Assembly: GCA_013694585.1 (NCBI GenBank)
Contig: JACDCB010000003.1
Coordinates: 1 to 40,164 of the forward strand
DNA: 40,164 nt
Source of the DNA: Candidatus Nitrosopumilus sp.
GTDB taxonomy: Archaea; Thermoproteota; Nitrososphaeria; Nitrososphaerales; Nitrososphaeraceae
Direction of reading: 5' to 3'
In this document: piece after piece, positions 15,708 through 23,489 of the stretch
How the letters are laid out: every line of letters begins with the position of its first letter
Numbering within the stretch: the stretch's first letter is position 1
Position numbers and translations under genes: made by a program
Notes under the pieces: generated by a model
What the model was told of the DNA's origin: nothing
Seen by the model: only the letters and a program-made list of their open reading frames with translations
Databases searched by the model: none

Positions 15708-16427
15708 ATGAGCGTACCATCTTCTTTCAACCTCAAACATAAAATTATTTATGACAACAATGTTTTAGAATTTCAAATAATTAGAACACAAAGAAGAAGA
15801 ACAACTAACGAAATCTTGATTGAATATGGTAATGTGTCTGTACGAACTTCAACATCAACATCCCTGAAAGAAATCGAGTCCCTAGTAAGTAAAAAGGCAA
15901 AGTGGATACTTCAAAAAATCAAAGAGCAAGATAACCCAGATGCAATAATAAAAGTACCCAATTACCAAAATAATTCTACTTTACCATATCTTGGAAAGAA
16001 CTATCGATTAAGGATTATTGGTTATGATTCGAATCTATTGAGTTTCTCTAATAATGAATTCATTATTTATACAAATAGAAAAAACGTAAAGCGCATTTAT
16101 GAACAATGGTTATTTGGCATGGCTTATCCAATTATAACTCCTTTAATAGTGAAGTATTCTAAACTTCTAAATGTGTCCCCTAAGAAAATTTTGCTAAAGA
16201 AATTGAAAAGTAGGTGGGGCAGTGCGACATACCGTAATATCATAAATCTTAACATTCATCTTTTAAAGGCTCCGGTCAATGTAATTGAATACGTGGTATT
16301 GCACGAACTAAGTCATCTTATTGAAAGAAATCATTCTAAGCGATTCTGGAAAATAGTATCCGATAATATGAACGATTATAAAAGCAAAATAAGGTGGCTC
16401 AAAGTCAATGGCTCTTATATCATATGA
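15708..16427 (+). CDS. YgjP/DUF45-type zinc metallopeptidase
   Basis: A 239-residue protein of the YgjP (DUF45, WLM/SprT-like) group. The metal site is VVLHELSHLIERNHSKRFW: H199-E200-x2-H203 with H209 as probable third ligand. Upstream is the family's RWGSATYRNIINLNIHLL strand, and the N-terminal half has a beta-rich region (YGNVSVRTSTS) and YLGKNYRLRII. No signal peptide, so cytosolic. In bacteria such genes often sit beside restriction systems; none is present here. Substrate unknown. ATG 15708 is the first start after the spacer. Confidence 0.9.
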   Translation: MSVPSSFNLKHKIIYDNNVLEFQIIRTQRRRTTNEILIEYGNVSVRTSTSTSLKEIESLVSKKAKWILQKIKEQDNPDAIIKVPNYQNNSTLPYLGKNYRLRIIGYDSNLLSFSNNEFIIYTNRKNVKRIYEQWLFGMAYPIITPLIVKYSKLLNVSPKKILLKKLKSRWGSATYRNIINLNIHLLKAPVNVIEYVVLHELSHLIERNHSKRFWKIVSDNMNDYKSKIRWLKVNGSYII

Positions 16428-16738
16428 AGCCCTTCTTTTAATTTCAAATATTCCATGTCTATGATTTTTTGGCTGGTTTATCATTGTCATTGTAGATTGG
16501 ATAATCATCATTGTCCCGGTCCTCACGGTATTACCTGCTAAAGAGATTTCTTTTTCCATATTTGTCTATTCGGTGATGGGAGGGTGGCGATAGTAAAGAT
16601 ATTAGTGAGGATGTCAGGAATCCTGCCTGCAATTATGATTTATCTTTCTACTTTTCTTCAAAAAATCGATAGTCTCAACTATAAATGAGGTGTGATACTA
16701 AACGCTAAATAAATAAAACAGACCTTTCAATTAATTAT
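16428..16738. other. Intergenic spacer, about 310 bp
   Basis: No convincing gene. A minus-strand frame starting at 16559 runs into the metallopeptidase gene and is treated as a shadow. Confidence 0.4.
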
Positions 16739-17515
16739 GTGCTATTACTAGAGAATTGTATTCCTCACACGTTTGCAGTTACCTTTGCACTATTTTTGGT
16801 TCTATTATATGCTGAACTTGCTAATGGTCAAAATGTGAATCCAGATCCGAGTCTAATTACATGTGATTCGAATGTTGGCAAGTTTTATACCCTAAACGAG
16901 TCCTTGGATTGTGATTTTGAGAATGGTATAGCAATAAACACCAATAATACTGTTATTAATTTGAATAACTCTTCTATTTTAGGTTCAGGTTACTTGAACC
17001 CTTATACCGGCATTTTGATATCAAACAAAGAAAATGTTACTTTAAAAGGAAATGGAATAGTTGGTCATTTTCAAATTGGAGTCTATATAAATAACTCCAA
17101 AAATGTTGATATATCTGTGGTAAACTTCACTGGGAATGAAATCTCTATTTATGTTGCAAATTCTTCAGAAATTCTTATCGACAATAATCAGTTCTATACT
17201 AATACTGCCGGAATAAAATTCTACACAATTGGTGATTCTGTGATTTCAAATAATGCGTTTGATTCTAATGATATATCTTCTATTTCTCTATTTGGTTCTC
17301 ATGATAATATAATAAATAATAATATCATATCCAGCAGCTTAAACGGAATATTTGTCGACACCAAAAGTACAAATACTACCTTGAATTCAAATCATTTTAC
17401 AAGGAGTTTTGGAGTAGACATAAACATAGGAAATGGAGGAAAATTTGACGAAATCAATAATTTAATTTCAAATAACACTTGCTCTATAAGTATACCTGAA
17501 ACATTGTGTCGATAA
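16739..17515 (+). CDS. Secreted right-handed beta-helix protein (NosD-like)
   Basis: A 258-residue exported protein. GTG 16739 is used, since the overlapping ATG at 16737 hits a stop after four codons. The signal peptide spans about residues 1-30 (FAVTFALFLVLLYAELANGQ). Then comes the entry found in thaumarchaeal NosD-like proteins: a Cys pair (ITCD, LDCDF), GIAINTNNTVINLNNSSILG, and successive coils of about 22-24 residues with I-x-I/N-N ladders (NVTLKGNGIVGHF; EILIDNNQFYTN; DSVISNNAFDSN; NIINNNIISS). A second Cys pair (TCSISIPETLC) closes the helix. Many N-x-S/T sequons. Likely cell-surface carbohydrate- or matrix-binding; no catalytic residues identified. Short for the family, with about eight coils. 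Confidence 0.85.
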   Translation: MLLLENCIPHTFAVTFALFLVLLYAELANGQNVNPDPSLITCDSNVGKFYTLNESLDCDFENGIAINTNNTVINLNNSSILGSGYLNPYTGILISNKENVTLKGNGIVGHFQIGVYINNSKNVDISVVNFTGNEISIYVANSSEILIDNNQFYTNTAGIKFYTIGDSVISNNAFDSNDISSISLFGSHDNIINNNIISSSLNGIFVDTKSTNTTLNSNHFTRSFGVDINIGNGGKFDEINNLISNNTCSISIPETLCR

Positions 17516-17574
17516 CCCGTTTCAATAATCCGTAATATTAAATCGATAAATTATTTAAAATTTTTATACCATTT

Positions 17575-17781
17575 ATGCATAGTAGGTTTCGACCCCATAT
17601 GAGTAATCAAGATGCCGAAAGGGATGAAATCAAAGACGAAACCCATGAACTACAAGATGATGAGAGTGATGTAGAGGAAGAGGAAGAAGAGGAAGAAGAG
17701 GAAGAAATCGATTTTGATGATGAAGCTGAGGATGAAGCTGAGGAGGAAAAGGGTGACCCAGAGCCCGATAAGGCTAGCTGA
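17575..17781 (+). CDS. Small poly-acidic protein
   Basis: A 68-residue (or 60-residue) protein that is very acidic: a run of 11 Glu (about residues 35-45) followed by IDFDDEAEDEAEEEKGD. The two in-frame starts are ATG 17575 and ATG 17599 (MSNQDAERDE). A TTTAAA box at 17554-17559 would place the transcript start between them, so 17599 is the better guess. The coding strand is nearly pure purine in the middle. No fold expected. Acidic tails of this type occur on chaperones and nucleic-acid mimics, but no function can be assigned. Confidence 0.6.
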   Translation: MHSRFRPHMSNQDAERDEIKDETHELQDDESDVEEEEEEEEEEEIDFDDEAEDEAEEEKGDPEPDKAS

Positions 17782-17827
17782 ATGATAATTATCCGTTCTT
17801 CAATTGTTGAATGAGACGATAACCAGG

Positions 17828-18688
17828 CTAATTGATGTATTCATTCTTTTTATTCTTTTTTGAAATATAGTCCGTAATATGATATCTATTATACCAAAAT
17901 AGAGCGCCAGACATAATTATAAAATCCGCAATGTAAAATAAATCCCACGGTAAAGCAGAAGCTGAACCGTTGATGTAATCATTTGTATAGCCGTTATCTG
18001 CTATCGCGTTTACTAATAACGATACCGAAGCAAGTACCCAAGGTACAGAATGGTGATACTCTCTATATATATTCAATAATATGGTTATCGAGGGAACAAT
18101 CAAACATAAATCTAAAATTGGATAGAGTATAGTAACTACAAGATCTGACAATCCATAACCTTTTTTAGCAGCATCAATCTCCCCATTATTTAAGAACGAT
18201 TCTGGTATGGGTAGGAAGCTAACAAGATTGACTATAACAAACCCTATAATAACTGCAGAAATAATTGTCAGAGTTATAGACAAGTTTCTAATCCTTATTG
18301 TTCTGATAATGGATATCAAATGAAAAATAAGAAACAGATACCCACCCAACCATAGCATATCTAATAGAGTTATTTGTTTAAATTCATCTACATTTAAGAC
18401 AAAATAAGAGTACATTATTCCCAAGTCTGCCGCAAACCACAATGCAATACCAATTGTTAAGAACAAGTAAGATTTTCCGTGACTTCCAGAAATTCCATGT
18501 CTTAAAACTGCGATTACGCCCAAACCCGTGGCAGTAGCACCTGTAATATTGAGACTAATTATTGCAATAGCATGCTGAGTATGTGCATCAGGAATTAATA
18601 CTATAAATAAATCGACAGCTATTATGCTCGAAACTATCAAAATTATGAGATACTTTAATGTTTTTTTATAATTTGATTCGTTTGCCAA
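17828..18688 (-). CDS. Multi-pass membrane protein, unknown function
   Basis: A 286-residue integral membrane protein with about eight hydrophobic segments: residues 11-31, 41-62, 72-92, 106-126, 135-160, 185-205, 215-230 and 250-265. The short loops carry W and D residues (IALWFAADLGIMYSY, LLDMLWLGGYLF, ALPWDLFYIADFIIM). This layout resembles the N-terminal seven-helix sensor part of some histidine kinases and diguanylate cyclases, but no output domain follows; the C-terminus is a short lysine/asparagine tail. ATG 18688. It stands alone, with an AT-rich 540-base spacer on its 5' side. Sensor or transporter cannot be decided from sequence. Confidence 0.75.
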   Translation of the reverse strand: MANESNYKKTLKYLIILIVSSIIAVDLFIVLIPDAHTQHAIAIISLNITGATATGLGVIAVLRHGISGSHGKSYLFLTIGIALWFAADLGIMYSYFVLNVDEFKQITLLDMLWLGGYLFLIFHLISIIRTIRIRNLSITLTIISAVIIGFVIVNLVSFLPIPESFLNNGEIDAAKKGYGLSDLVVTILYPILDLCLIVPSITILLNIYREYHHSVPWVLASVSLLVNAIADNGYTNDYINGSASALPWDLFYIADFIIMSGALFWYNRYHITDYISKKNKKNEYIN

Positions 18689-19226
18689 TTTATTTTATGT
18701 TAATGCCTTTCATAAATACCTTAATTGATGGGCTATTTATCTATTAGCTGTGATTTTTTTTACATAGTTGTAATTTATGACTTGATTGGTCCTCTTTCTT
18801 ATGGCATTTATCGATTATTATTGTTTGCATTTTTTCTTAAATTTTTTTTGAAAAGTGCATTAGCTTATTTAGGTGAAATATACTGAATACATTCTGTTCG
18901 ACACCTGTTGGAAATAACAGTTCAAGGACAGCATGATTTTAGTGGTTACTTTTCCCGTAATGCCTGTCGTATACATCATTCCTCCCAAAAAATACCTACT
19001 ACCATCACCTTTGGTATTCGCTTAAATAATTATGTTTTATGAAGTTGTCTTCATTCATAACCATAGTTAGTAATTATTGATATAAACATTCTAGATGTGT
19101 TTTACAAGTCAAAAAATATAGGAGGTATACTGGGAAAACAAAATACCCTTCTATATTGTATTATCAATCTATACAGCCGAATGAACTATTCAATTTCTAT
19201 AAATATGGGTAACTGTTAAAAACTCT
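18689..19226. other. Intergenic spacer, about 540 bp
   Basis: Promoter side of two divergent genes. On the minus strand, about 18888-19018, there is an open frame of about 50 codons that includes GDGSRYFLGGMMYTTG, possibly a remnant. No RNA gene seen. Confidence 0.4.
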
Positions 19227-19538
19227 ATGAGTTCTTACAATCTTTTTGGAATATTCGCGATCCATAGTCCAGAATCTTGTCCATTAAATAATACCAAAAA
19301 TAAAGAGGTCTTTAAAGAGATCTATAATAAATTGCAGTCAAACACCGAAAAATATGGTGTGAAAAACATTAATGGATTCTATATGTCTGTGCTTGAACAT
19401 GAATGGATTATTATGGTTGAAGCAAACAGCGCTCATGATCTTGAACAGCTCTGCATCGATTCTGGTATCTCCTCCTTTAATACAGTGAAAATAGTTCCTT
19501 TGACAAATTACCAGGATGTCGTAAGCAAACTTACTTGA
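19227..19538 (+). CDS. Hypothetical protein, ferredoxin-like alpha/beta fold
   Basis: A 103-residue soluble protein from ATG 19227. It reads as beta (YNLFGIFAIHS), a loop with SPESCPLNN, helix (NKEVFKEIYNKLQSNTEKY), beta (VKNINGFYMSVLEHEWIIMV), helix (NSAHDLEQLCIDSG) and beta (FNTVKIVPLT). This order resembles dimeric alpha/beta-barrel proteins such as DUF3303-type proteins, where the HSPESCP-like loop recurs; the assignment is tentative. Two cysteines, one in that loop (C17). It may form a loose group with the next small gene. Confidence 0.7.
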   Translation: MSSYNLFGIFAIHSPESCPLNNTKNKEVFKEIYNKLQSNTEKYGVKNINGFYMSVLEHEWIIMVEANSAHDLEQLCIDSGISSFNTVKIVPLTNYQDVVSKLT

Positions 19539-19618
19539 TATTTAATAAATTTCATGTTTTTTATTTTTTTATTTTTTATATATTTATAGAGAACCATACT
19601 ACTATACCTTGATATTTT

Positions 19619-20005
19619 TTGGCTAGTGCGAATAATTTTGGAATAGAAAAGGGAAAGGGCGATGTAGCAGTAAAGTGGATAAATGAATTTATCATTAAGA
19701 ACAACAAATCGTTCAAAATTTCTATTACAAGCAATCAATTACATACCTTAAATTTTGGAGATTTTGATCTGGTGGAATGGGATGGTGATTGGAGTATAGC
19801 CCGAAACGTCATAAAAAAATCAAGTTCAAAATTAAATATCAAAGTAATTGAGGCTGGATATCATAAAAAACATAATATCGTTGAGGCATTTTTTGGAATG
19901 AGCCAGGAATATTGCAAAGTTTACAGCAGCGGAAAATTTGTTGGGACATTGATTCTTAAAAGAAAATCGGGTAATTGGATTGTAGATAAAGAGAAACGGG
20001 GATAG
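19619..20005 (+). CDS. Hypothetical protein, 128 aa
   Basis: The frame runs from TTG 19619 to TAG 20005. The product is soluble and basic, with mixed alpha/beta content (GDVAVKWINEFIIKNNKSFK; a LNFGDFDLVEWDGDWSI segment rich in Asp and Trp; a C-terminal KFVGTLILKRKSGNWIVDKE strand pair). It has one cysteine and no recognised catalytic motif. The TTG start follows a strongly AT-rich tract with TATATATTTATA 30 or so bases upstream, so a leaderless start is possible. No family recognised. Confidence 0.6.
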   Translation: MASANNFGIEKGKGDVAVKWINEFIIKNNKSFKISITSNQLHTLNFGDFDLVEWDGDWSIARNVIKKSSSKLNIKVIEAGYHKKHNIVEAFFGMSQEYCKVYSSGKFVGTLILKRKSGNWIVDKEKRG

Positions 20006-20055
20006 CTAATAATCCATTCTTATTTTCGTCATGATTATGGACCTATTTATTGATA

Positions 20056-20526
20056 TCATAAGGAAGAATCTCTTATCCCTTCATTTGTAATGTTGATATC
20101 TTTATTATTTGCATCGACCTTATCATGCATTATCCACTTTTGGGTTGGAAGAATAATATAGTTTTGTGTAATTGTGAGTTTTAGATCATCAACGTAAAAA
20201 ATTCCGCTAACTAAAATTGTTTTTTTATCTAATATTCTTGACTCAAATACTATTTCACCAGTTTTATCAACAATCAAAACATGTTCAAGATCGGATTTTT
20301 TCATTATCAAATCTGGGGAACAATATATGCATACGTTCTCTTCGACTTCAATTATGGTTTTATTGTTGGCATCAACTATATTAATAGAAATAGAAGGATT
20401 GTGTGAGTTTGAAATTTGATCTAATTTGAATAAAGTTTTTTCGTTATACCTTAAGCTTCTTGGACTATTTGATATAAAGTTATTCCCAACCAATAATGTA
20501 AAAGTCATATTATATATGTGATCCAA
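20056..20526 (-). CDS. Hypothetical beta-rich protein
   Basis: A frame of 156 residues from TTG 20526; ATG 20508 (MTFTLLVGNNFISNSPRSL) is the more likely start, giving 150 residues. The product alternates short strands and turns (ISINIVDANNKTIIEVEENV; HVLIVDKTGEIVFESRIL; KKTILVSGIFYVDDLKLTIT) with a CIYC pair at about residues 66-69. No signal peptide or membrane helix. It looks like a beta-barrel or jelly-roll fold; no family recognised. It diverges from the dehydrogenase gene on the right. Confidence 0.6.
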   Translation of the reverse strand: MDHIYNMTFTLLVGNNFISNSPRSLRYNEKTLFKLDQISNSHNPSISINIVDANNKTIIEVEENVCIYCSPDLIMKKSDLEHVLIVDKTGEIVFESRILDKKTILVSGIFYVDDLKLTITQNYIILPTQKWIMHDKVDANNKDINITNEGIRDSSL

Positions 20527-20569
20527 TTCGTATCTATTTTATTCTTCTTATGTGGCAGTTGCATATACA

Positions 20570-20575
20570 TTTAAA
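20570..20575 (+). promoter_or_regulatory. TATA-like box TTTAAA for the dehydrogenase
   Basis: Centred 27 bases before GTG 20600, and inside the longer open frame that begins at 20552. It supports GTG 20600 as the true leaderless start. Confidence 0.5.
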
Positions 20576-20599
20576 ACTGTTCTAATATGCTCAAAGATT

Positions 20600-21499
20600 G
20601 TGTCACTACAGAGCGATAAGGCGATTGGTGTAATTGGGGTTGGCATGTTAGGTACTGGGATTATAGAACGGTTTATAGAACTAGATACTAAAGTGAATGT
20701 TTACGGTAGGGATAAAGCCAAACTCACATATTTGCAGGATAAGGGTGCAAAAATATTTGGCGATGCCCGAACCGTGGCCGAACAAAGCGATTTAATAATA
20801 ACATGTGTTACTAATTTTGAATCATTAAAGGAAATTCTGTTTCATAATGATGGTGTAATGAAATGTAGTAACAATAAATTAATCATTGCGGATTGTACAA
20901 CAGTGAATTCTGATCAATCTTTGTATTGTTCAAATCTCGTAAGGGAGCGAAATGGATTTACGTTCCTGAGCAACCCAGTGATGGGTGGACCAAATGACGC
21001 AAGAAAGGGTGATCTTATTTCTCTCGTTTCAGGAAATGAAGATTCTTTTAAAGAAATTCGCCATGTTTTAGAAAAAATTTCTAAGCATGTATTTTATGTT
21101 GGCCAATCTAATGGGGTTTCTAATTCTATAAAATTGGCACTTAATCTAAATATTGCCATAATTACATTGGCCTTGTCTGAGGGATTAATTTTAGCCAAAC
21201 ATAGTGGAATAGATCCTAATCTTTATTTACAAATCCTTAATCTTACTAAACTTAAAACTGGAATTAGTGAAAAGAAAGGTCAAATGATGATAAGGAATGA
21301 TTATTCACCTTCTTTTTTCCTGAAAAACATGTTAAAAGATATAGATTTAATGATGGATGCGTCGCAAAATTTGCGGCTATTTCTACCAATGACGTCTTTA
21401 TCACAGCAGCTTTTTAGGGCAGCTAACAACAATGAGGATAGAAAAAATAAAGACTACTCGGTAATTTACCAGTTTATGGAGGAGCTAAACTCCAAATGA
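20600..21499 (+). CDS. NAD(P)-dependent beta-hydroxyacid dehydrogenase
   Basis: About 299 residues from GTG 20600; the frame is open from GTG 20552 but the extra 16 residues are not family-like and contain the TATA box. The 3-hydroxyisobutyrate dehydrogenase / 6-phosphogluconate dehydrogenase-like family oxidises or reduces small beta-hydroxy acids or semialdehydes in the cytosol. Seen here: Rossmann motif IGVIGVGMLGTG, a substrate-loop equivalent SNPVMGGPNDARKGDL (family D-x-PVSGG) and the catalytic lysine in SNSIKLALNLN. The all-helical C-terminal domain is complete, ending LLSQQLFRAA-like. The basic residue after the second strand (VNVYGRDKAK) suggests NADP. Substrate not determinable; glyoxylate/succinic-semialdehyde reductases are in the same family. 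Confidence 0.85.
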   Translation: MSLQSDKAIGVIGVGMLGTGIIERFIELDTKVNVYGRDKAKLTYLQDKGAKIFGDARTVAEQSDLIITCVTNFESLKEILFHNDGVMKCSNNKLIIADCTTVNSDQSLYCSNLVRERNGFTFLSNPVMGGPNDARKGDLISLVSGNEDSFKEIRHVLEKISKHVFYVGQSNGVSNSIKLALNLNIAIITLALSEGLILAKHSGIDPNLYLQILNLTKLKTGISEKKGQMMIRNDYSPSFFLKNMLKDIDLMMDASQNLRLFLPMTSLSQQLFRAANNNEDRKNKDYSVIYQFMEELNSK

Positions 21500-21580
21500 A
21501 AGTTATTATGATAGATGAATAAATGTTGAATTAAAAATCATCATAACTATATTTTTATATCCTCTTTTTATTATCAAAAC

Positions 21581-22015
21581 GTGGTTCAAGCAGTTATACC
21601 TTTTAAGAGCGGTGGCATCGCATTCATTCTGGCTTTTTTCTTTGGATTATTCCTTTTTAACGGTATAGGTCACATGTATATCGGGAAAGTGAGGAGAGGT
21701 GTTGGTTTTCTGCTATTGGGTTGGCTAATTTATTCACTGTTACTTGTATTCTTAATTTTTACTATAGGCATGAATATTGGCCAATTTTTTGATTTATACT
21801 CCAATCAGTATACAGTACCAGGAATTAATGACGATTTAATACCACAAAATAGTATACATTCCGAATCTTTCGACTCCAACATGCCTATGCCTCTTCTATT
21901 TTTCTTTGGAATAATCTATTTGGTATATTGGATAGCTCAAGCCGCAGATGCAAACCGATTGGCCAAAAAATTTAATAGGCATCTAGATAAGGAAGGCACT
22001 CTATTATGGTACTAG
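21581..22015 (+). CDS. TM2-domain-like membrane protein
   Basis: A 144-residue membrane protein from GTG 21581, with TTTTTATATCC in the 30 bases before it. Helices lie at about residues 13-34, 43-63 and 105-122. The family signature is visible as GIGHMYIGKVRRGVGFLLLG, the glycine-rich turn between helices seen in TM2-type proteins, and ADANRLAKKFNRHL after the last helix. The loop at 70-100 is polar. TM2-like proteins are widespread and of unclear function. It is a lone gene, with tfe following 235 bases later. Confidence 0.75.
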   Translation: MVQAVIPFKSGGIAFILAFFFGLFLFNGIGHMYIGKVRRGVGFLLLGWLIYSLLLVFLIFTIGMNIGQFFDLYSNQYTVPGINDDLIPQNSIHSESFDSNMPMPLLFFFGIIYLVYWIAQAADANRLAKKFNRHLDKEGTLLWY

Positions 22016-22249
22016 GCTGAAATTCACGTTTTCCATACAATTGTCAGTAAATTCTTTTCTAGTATTTTATTGCAGATTTTAAGTATCCAGTCATTAAAAT
22101 GAATTAGTGAATATAATATAATTGATATTAATCATAGTTCATAAAAACTCGATCAAAACTAAGGTATTATTTGGGGAGGAAACCCTGAAATTCTTGCAAT
22201 CATTAGGAAAACTATATATCATTTAGTCACGCTATTATAGTATATCTTT

Positions 22250-22765
22250 ATGCGAAGTGTTGACAGTAGTGAAGATCCTTTTGTAAAAATTGCATCTCTA
22301 ATAGGAGGGGACGAATATCATCATGTTGCCCAAGCGTTATTAAAAACTGAAGATTCAACTGACGAAGAAATAGCTATTGCAACAGGTCTTCGAATAAATA
22401 TTATACGAAAAGTTCTCTATGATCTTTTTGGAAAGGCGTTGATAACGGGTATACGCGTTAAAGATGAGAAAAAGGGATGGTTTGTGTATCGGTGGAGAGC
22501 AAAGAGAGATAATGTAGACAATTTTATTGACAATCAGAAGAAGAAAATATTAGAAAGATTGCAAAATAGACTTGAATATGAAGAATCGTCTGAATTTTAC
22601 CATTGCGGTAATTCTGCTTGTGATAGAATAAAATTTGATTATGCAATAGAGTTATTTTTTAAGTGTCCTAATTGTAAAGAACCATTGAATATGGTAGATA
22701 ATAGCAAATTGAAAGATGCTTTAAGGTATAAAATAGAACAACTTAGTTCAGATACCGTAAAATAA
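22250..22765 (+). CDS. tfe: Transcription factor E (TFE alpha)
   Basis: A 171-residue archaeal TFIIE-alpha homologue that helps open promoters with TBP/TFB and RNA polymerase. The N-terminal winged helix spans about residues 10-85 (EEIAIATGLRINIIRKVLYD, then GWFVYRWRA). A charged helix follows at 90-112, then a zinc ribbon with C119, C124, C139 and C142 (FYHCGNSACDR, FFKCPNCKEPL). All four zinc ligands are present and the length is normal. It converges with the riboflavin operon, leaving only seven bases between the two stops. Confidence 0.93.
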   Translation: MRSVDSSEDPFVKIASLIGGDEYHHVAQALLKTEDSTDEEIAIATGLRINIIRKVLYDLFGKALITGIRVKDEKKGWFVYRWRAKRDNVDNFIDNQKKKILERLQNRLEYEESSEFYHCGNSACDRIKFDYAIELFFKCPNCKEPLNMVDNSKLKDALRYKIEQLSSDTVK

Positions 22766-22772
22766 CAATTTC

Positions 22773-23474
22773 TTATTTTTTGATATTTTTATAATGTAGG
22801 ATTATTTCACCATTACTCTTTTTCTGTATTCTTGACAACTTTATTTTTGCACTTTCATTTATTGTCTTGTAACCTTCTCCACCCACTAAGGATATGGCCT
22901 TTTTCCCCCCAATTATGAGTGGAGATATCGTGATTATTATCTCATCAAACAAGTTATTTTTTATTATAGACCAATTAATTTCCCCTCCTCCTTCAACTAA
23001 GACATTTGATACGCCCTCCTTTTCTAATTGATCAAATAATTTTTTCAAATCCACTTTTTCTCCATTGTCTTCTCCTCTAACCTCTCTATCTTCTGTCCCT
23101 TGGTCTAGCATCATTATTTTGAGACCTCTCTCCTCCAATTTTTTCAGATTCTTAGATGGGGCTTTTGAGGTTACCACCAATCTGGTTTCAATTTGATTTG
23201 CTGTTTTTACAATTTTGGATCGAAGGGGTATTCTAGCTTTACTATCTATTATTATACGAATAGGATTTTTAGTATCATGTTTATTCATACCATATCGTAT
23301 TGTCAATAACGGATCGTCGTTTATGACAGTCGAAATACCCACCAAAATTACATCCGATTCGCGTCTTAATCCATGAACGCGTTTGAGATCCAAAGCCGAT
23401 GAAATTTTTGTATCTCCATTAATAGTAGCGATTTTTCCATCAATACTAGTAGCTGCATTTAGTATTATTTTCAT
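22773..23474 (-). CDS. arfC: 2,5-diamino-6-ribosylamino-4(3H)-pyrimidinone 5'-phosphate reductase
   Basis: A 233-residue RibD_C/RIB7-type reductase of the archaeal riboflavin pathway. It reduces the ribosyl side chain to ribityl with NAD(P)H before deamination. Motifs: ILNAATSIDGKIAT, RRESDVILVGISTVINDDP, IRIIIDSKARIP, NVLVEGGGEINWSII and DEIIITISPLIIGGK. No deaminase domain is attached, as expected for the archaeal/fungal order of steps. The 90-120 region carries a Glu/Lys-rich insert. It is the last gene of the rib operon, 15 bases after the amidohydrolase. Confidence 0.9.
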   Translation of the reverse strand: MKIILNAATSIDGKIATINGDTKISSALDLKRVHGLRRESDVILVGISTVINDDPLLTIRYGMNKHDTKNPIRIIIDSKARIPLRSKIVKTANQIETRLVVTSKAPSKNLKKLEERGLKIMMLDQGTEDREVRGEDNGEKVDLKKLFDQLEKEGVSNVLVEGGGEINWSIIKNNLFDEIIITISPLIIGGKKAISLVGGEGYKTINESAKIKLSRIQKKSNGEIILHYKNIKK

Positions 23475-23489
23475 TCGTCGTTGATACCT

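Noticed and set aside
16308-16559. 83-codon minus-strand frame overlapping the end of the metallopeptidase gene
   Set aside because: Its second half is the antisense of the conserved HELSH region and its first half shows no recognisable features; treated as a shadow.
18888-19018. Minus-strand open frame of about 50 codons in the spacer
   Set aside because: It has no good start or promoter and no recognised motif; kept only as a note in the spacer entry.
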